Source: Persicobacter diffluens
Lineage (GTDB): Bacteria; Bacteroidota; Bacteroidia; Cytophagales; Cyclobacteriaceae
DNA length: 64,000 nucleotides
Assembly: GCF_036244895.1 (NCBI RefSeq)
Contig: NZ_BQKE01000002.1
Coordinates: forward strand, 744,001-808,000
Reading direction: 5' to 3'
Shown here: positions 8,684 through 16,217 of the stretch, piece after piece
Layout of the letters: every line of letters begins with the position of its first letter
Numbering within the stretch: the first letter of the stretch is position 1
The notes under the pieces: generated by a model
What the model saw: only the letters and a program-made list of their open reading frames with translations
The model's database searches: none
What the model was told of the DNA's origin: nothing
Made by a program: the position numbers and the translations under genes

Positions 8684-11600
8684 ATGAGAAAACAATTACT
8701 TATGATGCTAGCCCTGATCTTTTTCGGGATCTCGGCCTATGCACAGGTAACCGTAAGCGGTACGGTTACTGAAGCCGACACTGGCGAAGCAATCCCTGGT
8801 GTGAACGTTATTATTAAAGGAACTGATCAGGGAACCATCACCGATTTTGACGGTGTATATTCTTTGGAAGCACAGGCAACCGATGTCCTGGTTTATTCTT
8901 TTATCGGCCTTGCCCCACAAGAAATTGAGGTAGGCAGCCAAACAACAATTGATGTTGCCCTTGGAGCTGATGTAAAACAATTGACGGAAGTAGTCGTGAC
9001 TGCCCTGGGTATTTCCCGTGAAAAAGCGTCTTTAGGATACTCGGTGCAAGAAGTGGGCGGGTCTGACCTGGCCGTTGCACAAACTCCAAATGCCATGAGT
9101 GCACTTTCAGGTAAAGTGGCCGGTGTACAGATCTCCGGAGGTTCTACCATGGGCGGTTCTTCCCGCGTATTGATCCGTGGCGCAGCTTCCATTTCCGGTA
9201 ACAACCAACCGTTATACATCGTGGACGGTGTGCCTTTGGATAATTCTGATTTCAATGACCCAAACACGGCGCGTGGTGCCGGTGGATATGATTACGGTAA
9301 TATGGCACAGGACATCAACCCGGATGATATTGAGAGCATGTCCGTATTGAAAGGTCCTTCTGCTGCTGCTCTTTATGGTGCACGTGCTGCCAACGGGGTA
9401 ATTTTGATTACCACTAAGAAAGGGGATAAAGACCAAAAAGGAATCGGTGTAGACTTTAAGTCTTCCGTTACTTTTGAGAAGGTGAACTGGTTAGCCAAAA
9501 TGCAAAACAGCTATGGTGGTGGATCTTCTTCCAGCTTTGATGATCATGATGGGAAATATGGTGACTATGAGTTTGTTTCTTATAAAACAGATGAATCCTG
9601 GGGTCCAAAATTCAACGGACAGCAGGTAGTACACTGGGATGGCATTAATGGTGACGGTACCTTCACTACGCGCCCATGGGTAGCAACACCAAATGATATT
9701 GAAACCATGTTTGACCTGGGCGTTCAATTCCAGAATTCTGTAGCCTTAAGCGGTGCTAATGAGAAAGGCTCCTTCCGCATGGGTTATACTAATTTGACTT
9801 CCTCCGGCTATATGCCGAATTCAGAATTGGACCGTAACACCTTTAACTTCTCCGGTTCTTACAAACTAACGGACAAGTTAACGGCCAATGCGAATATGAA
9901 CTACATCCGTACGACTGCTTTGGGCCGTCCGGGAACCGGGTATGACAATGGCAACATTGTACAGTCGGGTATGCAGTGGTCTCAGCGTCAGTTGGACTAC
10001 AATAGGATGAGAGATTATAAAAATCCGGACGGATCACAACGTACCTGGAACCGTCAGTCGGTAGAAACTGCTGCTCCACAATATACGGATAACCCATTCT
10101 GGACGCGTCATGAAAACTACCAGAACGATGAGCGTGACCGTTATTACGGATCCATGGGCTTGAACTACGAAATTATGGAAGGCTTAAACGTTAGTGGAAA
10201 AGCCTACTATGATGGTTATACTTTCAATGTTTATGAGCGTATCGCTGTAGGATCTGCCGCTCAGTCTTACTATGGGGAAGATGTTCACCAAAACCGTGAA
10301 ATTAACCTGGAGGCCATGGTTTCTTACCAGAAACAATTGAACCAGGACTGGAACCTGAGTGCTTTCGTGGGAACGAACCGTCGTGAAAATCATTACAAAA
10401 TGACTTCCGCTTCTACTGTGGGTGGCTTGGTAATCCCCAATCTGTACAACCTGACCAACGGTCGTGGCTTGGTGACCTATACCAGATTCAATGAGCGCGT
10501 GGTAAACTCCGTATTCGGATCTGCTTCTTTGGGTTGGAAAAATATGGTGTATTTGGATGCGACCATGCGTAATGACTGGTCTTCTACGCTGCCGGAAGCC
10601 AATAACTCCTTCCTTTACCCATCGATCACGACTTCCTTCGTGTTCACAGAGTTGGAGCAATTGCAAAACAACAAATGGCTGAACTTCGGTAAAGTTCGTT
10701 TCGGTTGGGCACAGGTAGGTAACGACACCGATCCTTACTCTTTGGCCACTACTTATTACAATGTGGATGATACAGGAGCTGATTACGCACTCCCAAAGAC
10801 TCGTCCAAATGCTAATTTGAAGCCGGAAACTACCAATTCCTGGGAATTCGGTCTGGAATTGTCCATGTTCGATAACCGGCTTACTTTAGACGCGACTTAC
10901 TACGATATGTCGACTTACGATCAGATCCTGGCTGTGCCGGTTTCCGCCACCACAGGATACAACTTTGATTTGATGAATGCCGGAACGATGCGCAACTACG
11001 GTATGGAGATTGCCTTAGGAGTGGACATCATCCGCCAACAAGATTTTGACTGGCACGCGGATTTCAACTTTTCAAGAAACCGCAACCAGGTAATAGAACT
11101 GGCTGAAGGTATTGACAATTACCGTTTGGCAAACGCACCTTTCAATGCCACGGTAAATGCCTTCCCGGGTTCTACTTATGGCGCTATCATGGGTACCAAC
11201 TATGTGTATGATGATAACGGCAACAAGGTTTTAGTAGAGAAAAACGGCCAGATGGTTTATGCTGCTACGGACAATCCTGAGGTATTAGGCTCCGTATTGC
11301 CAGACTTCAATATGGGTCTTCGTAACAGCTTCCGTTACAAAAACATTGATGCTTCGGTATTGATCGACATCCAAAAAGGTGGAAGCTACTTCTCTACCAC
11401 CCATATGTTCGGTATGTATTCCGGTATGTTCGAGGAGACTGCCATTGTAGACGGGGTAGACATTCGTGAAAATGGAATTGTATTGGAAGGTGTTTATATG
11501 AACGATAACGGTGAATACGTTCAGAATGACCGACCAACCAGCGCCTACGCCTATGGTAAGGAACACTTTTCCGGCCCACAGGCACAGAATGTTTTCGATG

Positions 11601-11839
11601 CCTCTTATGTAAAATTACGTGAGGTGAGCATTGGTTACACCTTCCCGCAGGCCATCCTTGGTCCGTTCCAAAATATCCGTATCGGAGCTTATGGTCGTAA
11701 CCTGGCCATCTGGGGATTAGACAACCCGAACTTCGATCCTGAAACTGCGGTAACCTCTTCCGGTAACGTACAGGGAATCGAAGGAGGAGCTTTACCTCCG
11801 ACTGCAACTTTCGGATTTGATGTATCCGTGAAATTCTAA
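8684..11839 (+). CDS. SusC/RagA family TonB-dependent outer-membrane transporter
   Basis: The 1051-residue protein has a signal peptide (MRKQLLMMLALIFFGISAYAQ), a carboxypeptidase-regulatory-like domain at about 22-100 (VSGTVTEADTGEAIPGVNVI), and the SusC hallmark LGISREKASLGYSVQEV. A plug domain (about 115-240, with IRGAASISGNNQPLYIVDGV) and a large 22-strand-type barrel ending in an aromatic strand (FGFDVSVKF) complete it. It imports oligosaccharides across the outer membrane using TonB energy together with the SusD lipoprotein encoded 63 bp downstream. With the GH2 and GH30 genes nearby it forms a polysaccharide utilisation locus. The substrate is not readable from this protein; a beta-glucan is inferred from the enzymes. 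Confidence 0.95.
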   Translation: MRKQLLMMLALIFFGISAYAQVTVSGTVTEADTGEAIPGVNVIIKGTDQGTITDFDGVYSLEAQATDVLVYSFIGLAPQEIEVGSQTTIDVALGADVKQLTEVVVTALGISREKASLGYSVQEVGGSDLAVAQTPNAMSALSGKVAGVQISGGSTMGGSSRVLIRGAASISGNNQPLYIVDGVPLDNSDFNDPNTARGAGGYDYGNMAQDINPDDIESMSVLKGPSAAALYGARAANGVILITTKKGDKDQKGIGVDFKSSVTFEKVNWLAKMQNSYGGGSSSSFDDHDGKYGDYEFVSYKTDESWGPKFNGQQVVHWDGINGDGTFTTRPWVATPNDIETMFDLGVQFQNSVALSGANEKGSFRMGYTNLTSSGYMPNSELDRNTFNFSGSYKLTDKLTANANMNYIRTTALGRPGTGYDNGNIVQSGMQWSQRQLDYNRMRDYKNPDGSQRTWNRQSVETAAPQYTDNPFWTRHENYQNDERDRYYGSMGLNYEIMEGLNVSGKAYYDGYTFNVYERIAVGSAAQSYYGEDVHQNREINLEAMVSYQKQLNQDWNLSAFVGTNRRENHYKMTSASTVGGLVIPNLYNLTNGRGLVTYTRFNERVVNSVFGSASLGWKNMVYLDATMRNDWSSTLPEANNSFLYPSITTSFVFTELEQLQNNKWLNFGKVRFGWAQVGNDTDPYSLATTYYNVDDTGADYALPKTRPNANLKPETTNSWEFGLELSMFDNRLTLDATYYDMSTYDQILAVPVSATTGYNFDLMNAGTMRNYGMEIALGVDIIRQQDFDWHADFNFSRNRNQVIELAEGIDNYRLANAPFNATVNAFPGSTYGAIMGTNYVYDDNGNKVLVEKNGQMVYAATDNPEVLGSVLPDFNMGLRNSFRYKNIDASVLIDIQKGGSYFSTTHMFGMYSGMFEETAIVDGVDIRENGIVLEGVYMNDNGEYVQNDRPTSAYAYGKEHFSGPQAQNVFDASYVKLREVSIGYTFPQAILGPFQNIRIGAYGRNLAIWGLDNPNFDPETAVTSSGNVQGIEGGALPPTATFGFDVSVKF

Positions 11840-11847
11840 ATAAAAAC

Positions 11848-11871
11848 GGGAGCCTAAGCCGCTCCCCTTTT
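11848..11871 (+). terminator. Hairpin between susC and susD
   Basis: GGGAGC at 11848-11853 pairs with GCTCCC at 11861-11866, followed by CTTTTC. The short stem and weak T-tract suggest partial termination or mRNA processing, which would set more SusC than SusD message or the reverse. Confidence 0.45.
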
Positions 11872-11902
11872 CAAGATTTTCAAACCATAAGAAGAATTAA
11901 AT

Positions 11903-13534
11903 ATGAAATCATATAAAAATATTGCTTTTGGTATTGGGCTGTCTGCCCTTTCGCTGATGGGATGTACCAAGAACTTTGACGAAATCAACACCGATCCGAA
12001 TGAGCCGGACATGGTACCTACTTACTCTTTGTTTTACAATGGTACCCGTGTGATCATGGATGAGTCGCGTGGACAATGGTACGGGCTAAGAGGTTCTGAC
12101 ATTTGGATGCAGTACATTGGTCAGCGTAACTATTTGGACGAGGATCGTTACTTCTATCGGGAGTCTTCTGTGAATGGCGGTTGGAGAGAGCTTTACCTGG
12201 CCCTTAACAACCTGAACGAGGTAATCAAAATTGCGGAAGATGAAGAGCATGGTTATGACTTTGCCGAAGTGTATGGAAATGCACACAATCAGGTGCAGGC
12301 GGCTCGTATTTTCAAAGCCTATACCTTCCAGACTTTGACAGAAAATCATGGAGATATTCCTTACCAGTCTTACTCCGGTGAAAATCCGGACTTCCAGGCT
12401 TTGGGAGAACACATGTTTCCGGTATATGCCGAAAGTGCGGACATCTATGCGGACATGCTGGAAGAACTGAAAGATGCCGCAGCACAAATTGATGAAAGCA
12501 AGCCGGTATTCACTGACTTCGATTTAATTTACTTTGGCAACGCAAGCAACTGGAAAAAATTAGCCAATTCCCTACGTCTTCGTTTGGCGGTACGCGTAAA
12601 AGATTCTCAGGAATTAGGTGCTATTGCACAGCAGCACATCGCAGAACTGAAAGCCAATCCGGCAGCCCTAATCGCTGACAACAGTGAAAATGCCGCCTAC
12701 CACTTTGAAGGCAATGACATCAAAGGCGCACCAGTATACAAAGCATATTACACCGGAACTCAGCGAACGGACTTCATGCTTTCCCAGCACCTGGTAGACG
12801 TTTTGAAAGGAAAAGCACAGAAGCCAAATGGGGATGATTACCAAAACCCATTCGCAGGAATTTTGGATCCTCGTTTATTTAAATTTGGTGCTCCGGGTAC
12901 TACTTCTAAAATTACAGAGGCAGACATGAAAGCGGCCATCAAAGCCAATGAACACATCACTGCTGCCCCGGAAACTTATATCGGTATTCCGGTAGGTGTA
13001 GCGGATTCTGTTGGCCAGAATCTGGCACAGGTAGCTTCCCTACCAGGAACGATTCGCATGCAGGCAGACTTCGCAGAACCCATCATGTCCTATGCTGAAG
13101 TTTGTTTCTTGTTATCAGAAGTAAATGACTGGGATGATAGCTGGTATGCAAAAGGAGTCGCAGCTTCTTTGGAACAATGGCATGTTAATGCAGAAGATGC
13201 GCAAACTTATATCGATCAATTACCCGCAGCTACAGAAGCGAGCGTTTTGACACAGAAATATATCGCCTTTTATGGTCAGCCAAATGAAGCCTGGGCAGAA
13301 TACCGTCGTACAGGTTTCCCAAAAACGGTTTACCTGCCTGGTGAGGTCGCATATGTGGATGACAACGGATTTGAACACACCTTCCAACCACAGGTTGTGG
13401 GTCAAACCAACATCCCATCCCGTTTCCGTTATCCATTAGATGAGTTCGATTTGAATGGAACTAACTACCTTAACGCTATCGAAAAACGTGGTGGTAATGA
13501 TATGATGATCCCACATTTCTGGGCGAAAAAATAA
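11903..13534 (+). CDS. SusD/RagB-family glycan-binding outer-membrane lipoprotein
   Basis: A 543-residue protein with a lipoprotein signal (lipobox LMGC, Cys about 21) followed by KNFDEINTDPNEPD, the usual opening of the SusD-like group exemplified by PF12771. TPR-like helical segments (YLALNNLNEVIKIAEDEEHG, RIFKAYTFQTLTENHGDIPY) and a C-terminal YRRTGFPKTVYLPGE-type region agree with the family. It caps the SusC barrel at the cell surface and binds the glycan. It is followed by a strong terminator at 13569, so susCD form one transcription unit. Confidence 0.93.
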   Translation: MKSYKNIAFGIGLSALSLMGCTKNFDEINTDPNEPDMVPTYSLFYNGTRVIMDESRGQWYGLRGSDIWMQYIGQRNYLDEDRYFYRESSVNGGWRELYLALNNLNEVIKIAEDEEHGYDFAEVYGNAHNQVQAARIFKAYTFQTLTENHGDIPYQSYSGENPDFQALGEHMFPVYAESADIYADMLEELKDAAAQIDESKPVFTDFDLIYFGNASNWKKLANSLRLRLAVRVKDSQELGAIAQQHIAELKANPAALIADNSENAAYHFEGNDIKGAPVYKAYYTGTQRTDFMLSQHLVDVLKGKAQKPNGDDYQNPFAGILDPRLFKFGAPGTTSKITEADMKAAIKANEHITAAPETYIGIPVGVADSVGQNLAQVASLPGTIRMQADFAEPIMSYAEVCFLLSEVNDWDDSWYAKGVAASLEQWHVNAEDAQTYIDQLPAATEASVLTQKYIAFYGQPNEAWAEYRRTGFPKTVYLPGEVAYVDDNGFEHTFQPQVVGQTNIPSRFRYPLDEFDLNGTNYLNAIEKRGGNDMMIPHFWAKK

Positions 13535-13568
13535 TCCCAATTACCGTTTTCTATAACGAACCGTTGAC

Positions 13569-13597
13569 AGCCTTCCCCTTTGGGAAGGCTTTTTTTT
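13569..13597 (+). terminator. Rho-independent terminator after susD
   Basis: AGCCTTCCC at 13569-13577 pairs perfectly with GGGAAGGCT at 13582-13590, with a CTTT loop and a run of T to 13597. It closes the susCD operon 35 bp after the stop. Confidence 0.92.
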
Positions 13598-13608
13598 GCT
13601 CAAGAGCA

Positions 13609-13672
13609 GGTTTAAAAGCCAAAATTTGAATTTGTAGCCGGATGGCGCACTTTTGAACACGCTTTAAAAGAA
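13609..13672 (+). repeat. Family B inverted-repeat element, internally deleted copy
   Basis: The stretch begins GTTTAAAAGCCAAAATTTG and ends near TTTTGAACACGC, the two ends of the family B element with the middle missing. The characteristic GTAGCCGGATGG is present. Full copies are about 150-160 bp. Confidence 0.7.
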
Positions 13673-13827
13673 AAATGAATTTTAGAAGTAATCGTGCACG
13701 CTGACCAGGACCTTTCACATGGAAATGATCCAAGAACATTAGTGAAACTCCCCTGCCTTTATACCATATTAAAATCAGAGGCACGTATTTATTCCCGATA
13801 TTTTTCCCATGCTCAGGAACAAGGACC

Positions 13828-14048
13828 TAAGCCGGATTATTGATGCTTCAATCCTCCTTAAGCTGCAAGGCGGAAAAAATGTAGGAATTTTTCCTATTTC
13901 TAGTTTTTTCCAACGAAGCAGTTGAATGAGGAGAAAGCAAGCTTGGCCAAATTTGAGCTATAAAAAAATCTACAGGAATGAATTTAATAAATTGACTACG
14001 AGTCAGTTAAATCGAATCACTAAATATAGCGGTGAATCATTCGGGCTA
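13828..14048 (+). repeat. Family A MITE-like element, full copy
   Basis: The left end TAAGCCGGATTATTGATGC (13828) matches inverted the right end GCGGTGAATCATTCGGGCTA (to 14048). The interior carries the family signatures: AAATCCTCC-like, GGCGGAAAAAATG, TTTTTCCTATTTC, GAAGCAG and GAGAAAGCAAGCTTGGCC. Length 221 bp. There is no ORF with a recognisable product. Confidence 0.8.
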
Positions 14049-14246
14049 AATCTACGTTTAGCAGCTAGGCGGGAGAGGTAAAGGAGTAGTTTCTTCCCTC
14101 ACTTTTTTCCAGGGCAGCGGATGATTGAGAAGAGAGAAAGCTTATCCAGATTGGGGCTATTAAAAAACCCATAAATTAGTCGGAACACCCTACCGGAGAG
14201 AACTTTAAGGCGACTACCTGAAGCTAATATTGAATAATTTGAATTA
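14049..14246 (+). repeat. Family A element, second adjoining diverged copy
   Basis: This follows the first copy directly and shares its right-end sequence as its start. Signatures seen: AATCTACGTTTAGCAGCTAG, a TTTTTTCCAGGGCAGCGGATG block and GAGAGAAAGCTTATCC, then a right end TTGAATAATTTGAATTA. The gap 13598-14285 between susD and the next gene is thus almost wholly made of repeat elements. Confidence 0.6.
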
Positions 14247-14285
14247 AAGAAATTTCATCCACAAATACCTAAAAAAAATCTCCGA

Positions 14286-14663
14286 CTATAATTCCTCATA
14301 ACTCACCAGTTGTTCGGCCAGAAATGGTGCCTCCCCCTCCCCGGCCTGATAAAACCGACCGACCTGCCAATGCACGATCATAGTTTTGTTTACATCAGAT
14401 GGGGCTAACTTTTCATTTTCAAAAATAATAAGTTTCACCCCTGATTTACTTTCAAAATAGCCATAGAAATAATCGTAGTCGCCTACAAATTCTAACAGCT
14501 TGAGGGTGTCAGTATGAACTTCATTAAACTGCCAATCAGTTTTCCCCGGCCGCAAATCTGAAGCGAAAGCCTTTAACAAGGCTACCTCCTGCTGGGAAGC
14601 ATTTGGGGTTTGGGGAGAAAAAGGTAAAGTGCAAATCCCCAATAGGAAGAATAAATTATACAT
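14286..14663 (-). CDS. Small secreted protein, unknown function
   Basis: I choose the start at 14663 (MYNLFFLLGICTLPFSPQTP), which gives a signal peptide and a 125-residue protein; longer starts would overlap the regulator upstream. Further on: ASQQEVALLKAFASDLRPGK and IIFENEKLAPSDVNKTMIV. No family is recognised. It lies 22 bp after the stop of the membrane regulator and is likely co-transcribed with it, so it may serve the same sensing system. That link is inference from spacing. Confidence 0.6.
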   Translation of the reverse strand: MYNLFFLLGICTLPFSPQTPNASQQEVALLKAFASDLRPGKTDWQFNEVHTDTLKLLEFVGDYDYFYGYFESKSGVKLIIFENEKLAPSDVNKTMIVHWQVGRFYQAGEGEAPFLAEQLVSYEEL

Positions 14664-14685
14664 CGATATATAAAAACAAATAATA

Positions 14686-15870
14686 CTATAAACCAATAAC
14701 TTCCAACTCAACCAACTCACAACTGAAATCGGTGCGTTGTAAGCCACTTACACGAAATAAAGCGTTAAAATAGGGACTCCCCTCAGGTAAATCCTGACAG
14801 AAAGCTTTTAACCAATTCTCATCAGTAAAATTCCGAAGGGTGGCCGTTACCCCAATATCATTATTTGAGACAAAGAATAAGGCATCCTGATCGGCGCTTA
14901 AGGCATTATAGGAGACCATCGCATATTCAACACGCCCATTTTTCCGGTGTTGGGTATTGTAAATTTTGGTGGTTGCTCCATCCTGAAATTTAAAACCATC
15001 CTTAAAGGTAGAAAAAACCTTACTCTTATTTAAAAATAAGGATTTTGATAAGTTCATGGTCTTGAACTGTCCTACAAATATCAAATTCCGATCTTTAACA
15101 TCACTATAATTCAACTTGCTTTCAAACTGCAAACTATAATCGCTTCCATACTGTAGCATCCAGGAGGAAATGTTCTTTATCGCCAATGGAGCCATTTTTG
15201 ACATTACCGTATAATCCGTCATTTTCATATCAACTTCAGGATGTTCCTTCAAGTGAGTTAAAAAATCCGTTGAATTATTAATATCATTATACAGCACAGC
15301 ATGATACAGACTGTCTTCCAGCTTTTGATTCACCACAAAATTATCTGAAATCACCACAAGATTTTGGGCACCCGCTTCCATGAATTTTTCCCACAGAAAA
15401 GCGGGCTTGGGCGAATACAGCAAAGCAAATGAAAGTCCCCCAAAAAGAAGAAAGAGAACGAAAACCATAGCCAGATAAGGTGGCTCTTTTTTCCTTTCCT
15501 CAGTAACAACCGGCACGGGCTCCTGCCTCTTGGGCTGGGGTAATATAGTCGAAAAAGTAAGGTTATACTGTCCCTTAGGGATGATAAAATAGAGCTCAAT
15601 ATCTGCACGATCTTCTGCATAATAAGCGGCTAATTTTTGCCTCAATTTATAGACATAAGAACGTACGGTGCCATTACTTTTATCATCTCCGTAATTTATC
15701 CCAAATAATTCGGACCCAATCGTAAATTCCTTGAGCTGTTCCTGAGCAAGTGATTTATCGATCAAATACCTGAGTAATCGTACATATGTTGGAGAATTGA
15801 CAAATAACTTGTGTTGACAAATCTCTCTGAACTCTTCTTCTATTAATTCTTGCTTGACCTCTACACTCAT
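14686..15870 (-). CDS. Membrane-anchored winged-helix transcriptional regulator
   Basis: The 394-residue protein has a cytoplasmic winged-helix domain at about 8-108 (SPTYVRLLRYLIDKSLAQEQ, GTVRSYVYKLRQKLAAYY, FIIPKGQYNLTF), one membrane helix at 132-152, and a roughly 240-residue extracytoplasmic domain (NLVVISDNFVVNQKLEDSLY, RNLIFVGQFKTMN). I recognise this order from one-component regulators with an N-terminal winged helix, a single TM helix and a periplasmic sensor. The usual roles are direct sensing of an extracytoplasmic signal and DNA binding from the membrane. It is divergent from the GH2 gene across a 347-bp gap holding palindromes, so it probably controls the GH2-GH30 operon and perhaps itself. 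It is not a hybrid two-component system or an anti-sigma factor, the common PUL regulators. Confidence 0.75.
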   Translation of the reverse strand: MSVEVKQELIEEEFREICQHKLFVNSPTYVRLLRYLIDKSLAQEQLKEFTIGSELFGINYGDDKSNGTVRSYVYKLRQKLAAYYAEDRADIELYFIIPKGQYNLTFSTILPQPKRQEPVPVVTEERKKEPPYLAMVFVLFLLFGGLSFALLYSPKPAFLWEKFMEAGAQNLVVISDNFVVNQKLEDSLYHAVLYNDINNSTDFLTHLKEHPEVDMKMTDYTVMSKMAPLAIKNISSWMLQYGSDYSLQFESKLNYSDVKDRNLIFVGQFKTMNLSKSLFLNKSKVFSTFKDGFKFQDGATTKIYNTQHRKNGRVEYAMVSYNALSADQDALFFVSNNDIGVTATLRNFTDENWLKAFCQDLPEGSPYFNALFRVSGLQRTDFSCELVELEVIGL

Positions 15871-16084
15871 AAATTCAAAAATAATTGATCTTTATTATTT
15901 TCCTAAAATATATGAATGCGCAATTATTAAAATCCCCCCTTTCAATTTTACATTTTTTAACCCCAAATACACCTGGCTCAGCCACTACCACCAAAAACAA
16001 TTAAAAAACAAGCAGTTAATCACGCAGGAAAAACATTAAAAACTCAAATGAAATATCTTCACAATTAACGCTAAAAATTTGTGG

Positions 16085-16132
16085 TAACCGCTTTAACGGT
16101 TAAATCACCGTCACGCCACCGTTTTGACACCG
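16085..16132 (+). promoter_or_regulatory. Candidate operator between regulator and GH2 gene
   Basis: TAACCG (16085-16090) and CGGTTA (16097-16102) form a perfect dyad around CTTTAA. Three further ACCG tetramers begin at 16107, 16118 and 16129, exactly 11 bp apart, one helical turn each. The cluster lies 86-133 bp before the GH2 start and between divergent genes. The direct role is inference; the symmetry is plain in the sequence. Confidence 0.5.
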
Positions 16133-16217
16133 CAATCCTGTGATTTTTTTTGCAATTAATTAAACCTGTTATGACATATTGAACTAAAATTTTTTAAGCA
16201 TTTAAACACCATTTTTC

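Noticed and set aside
10184..10666. 160-codon minus-strand ORF inside susC
   Set aside because: It is a shadow of the SusC barrel coding frame; no signal or domain.
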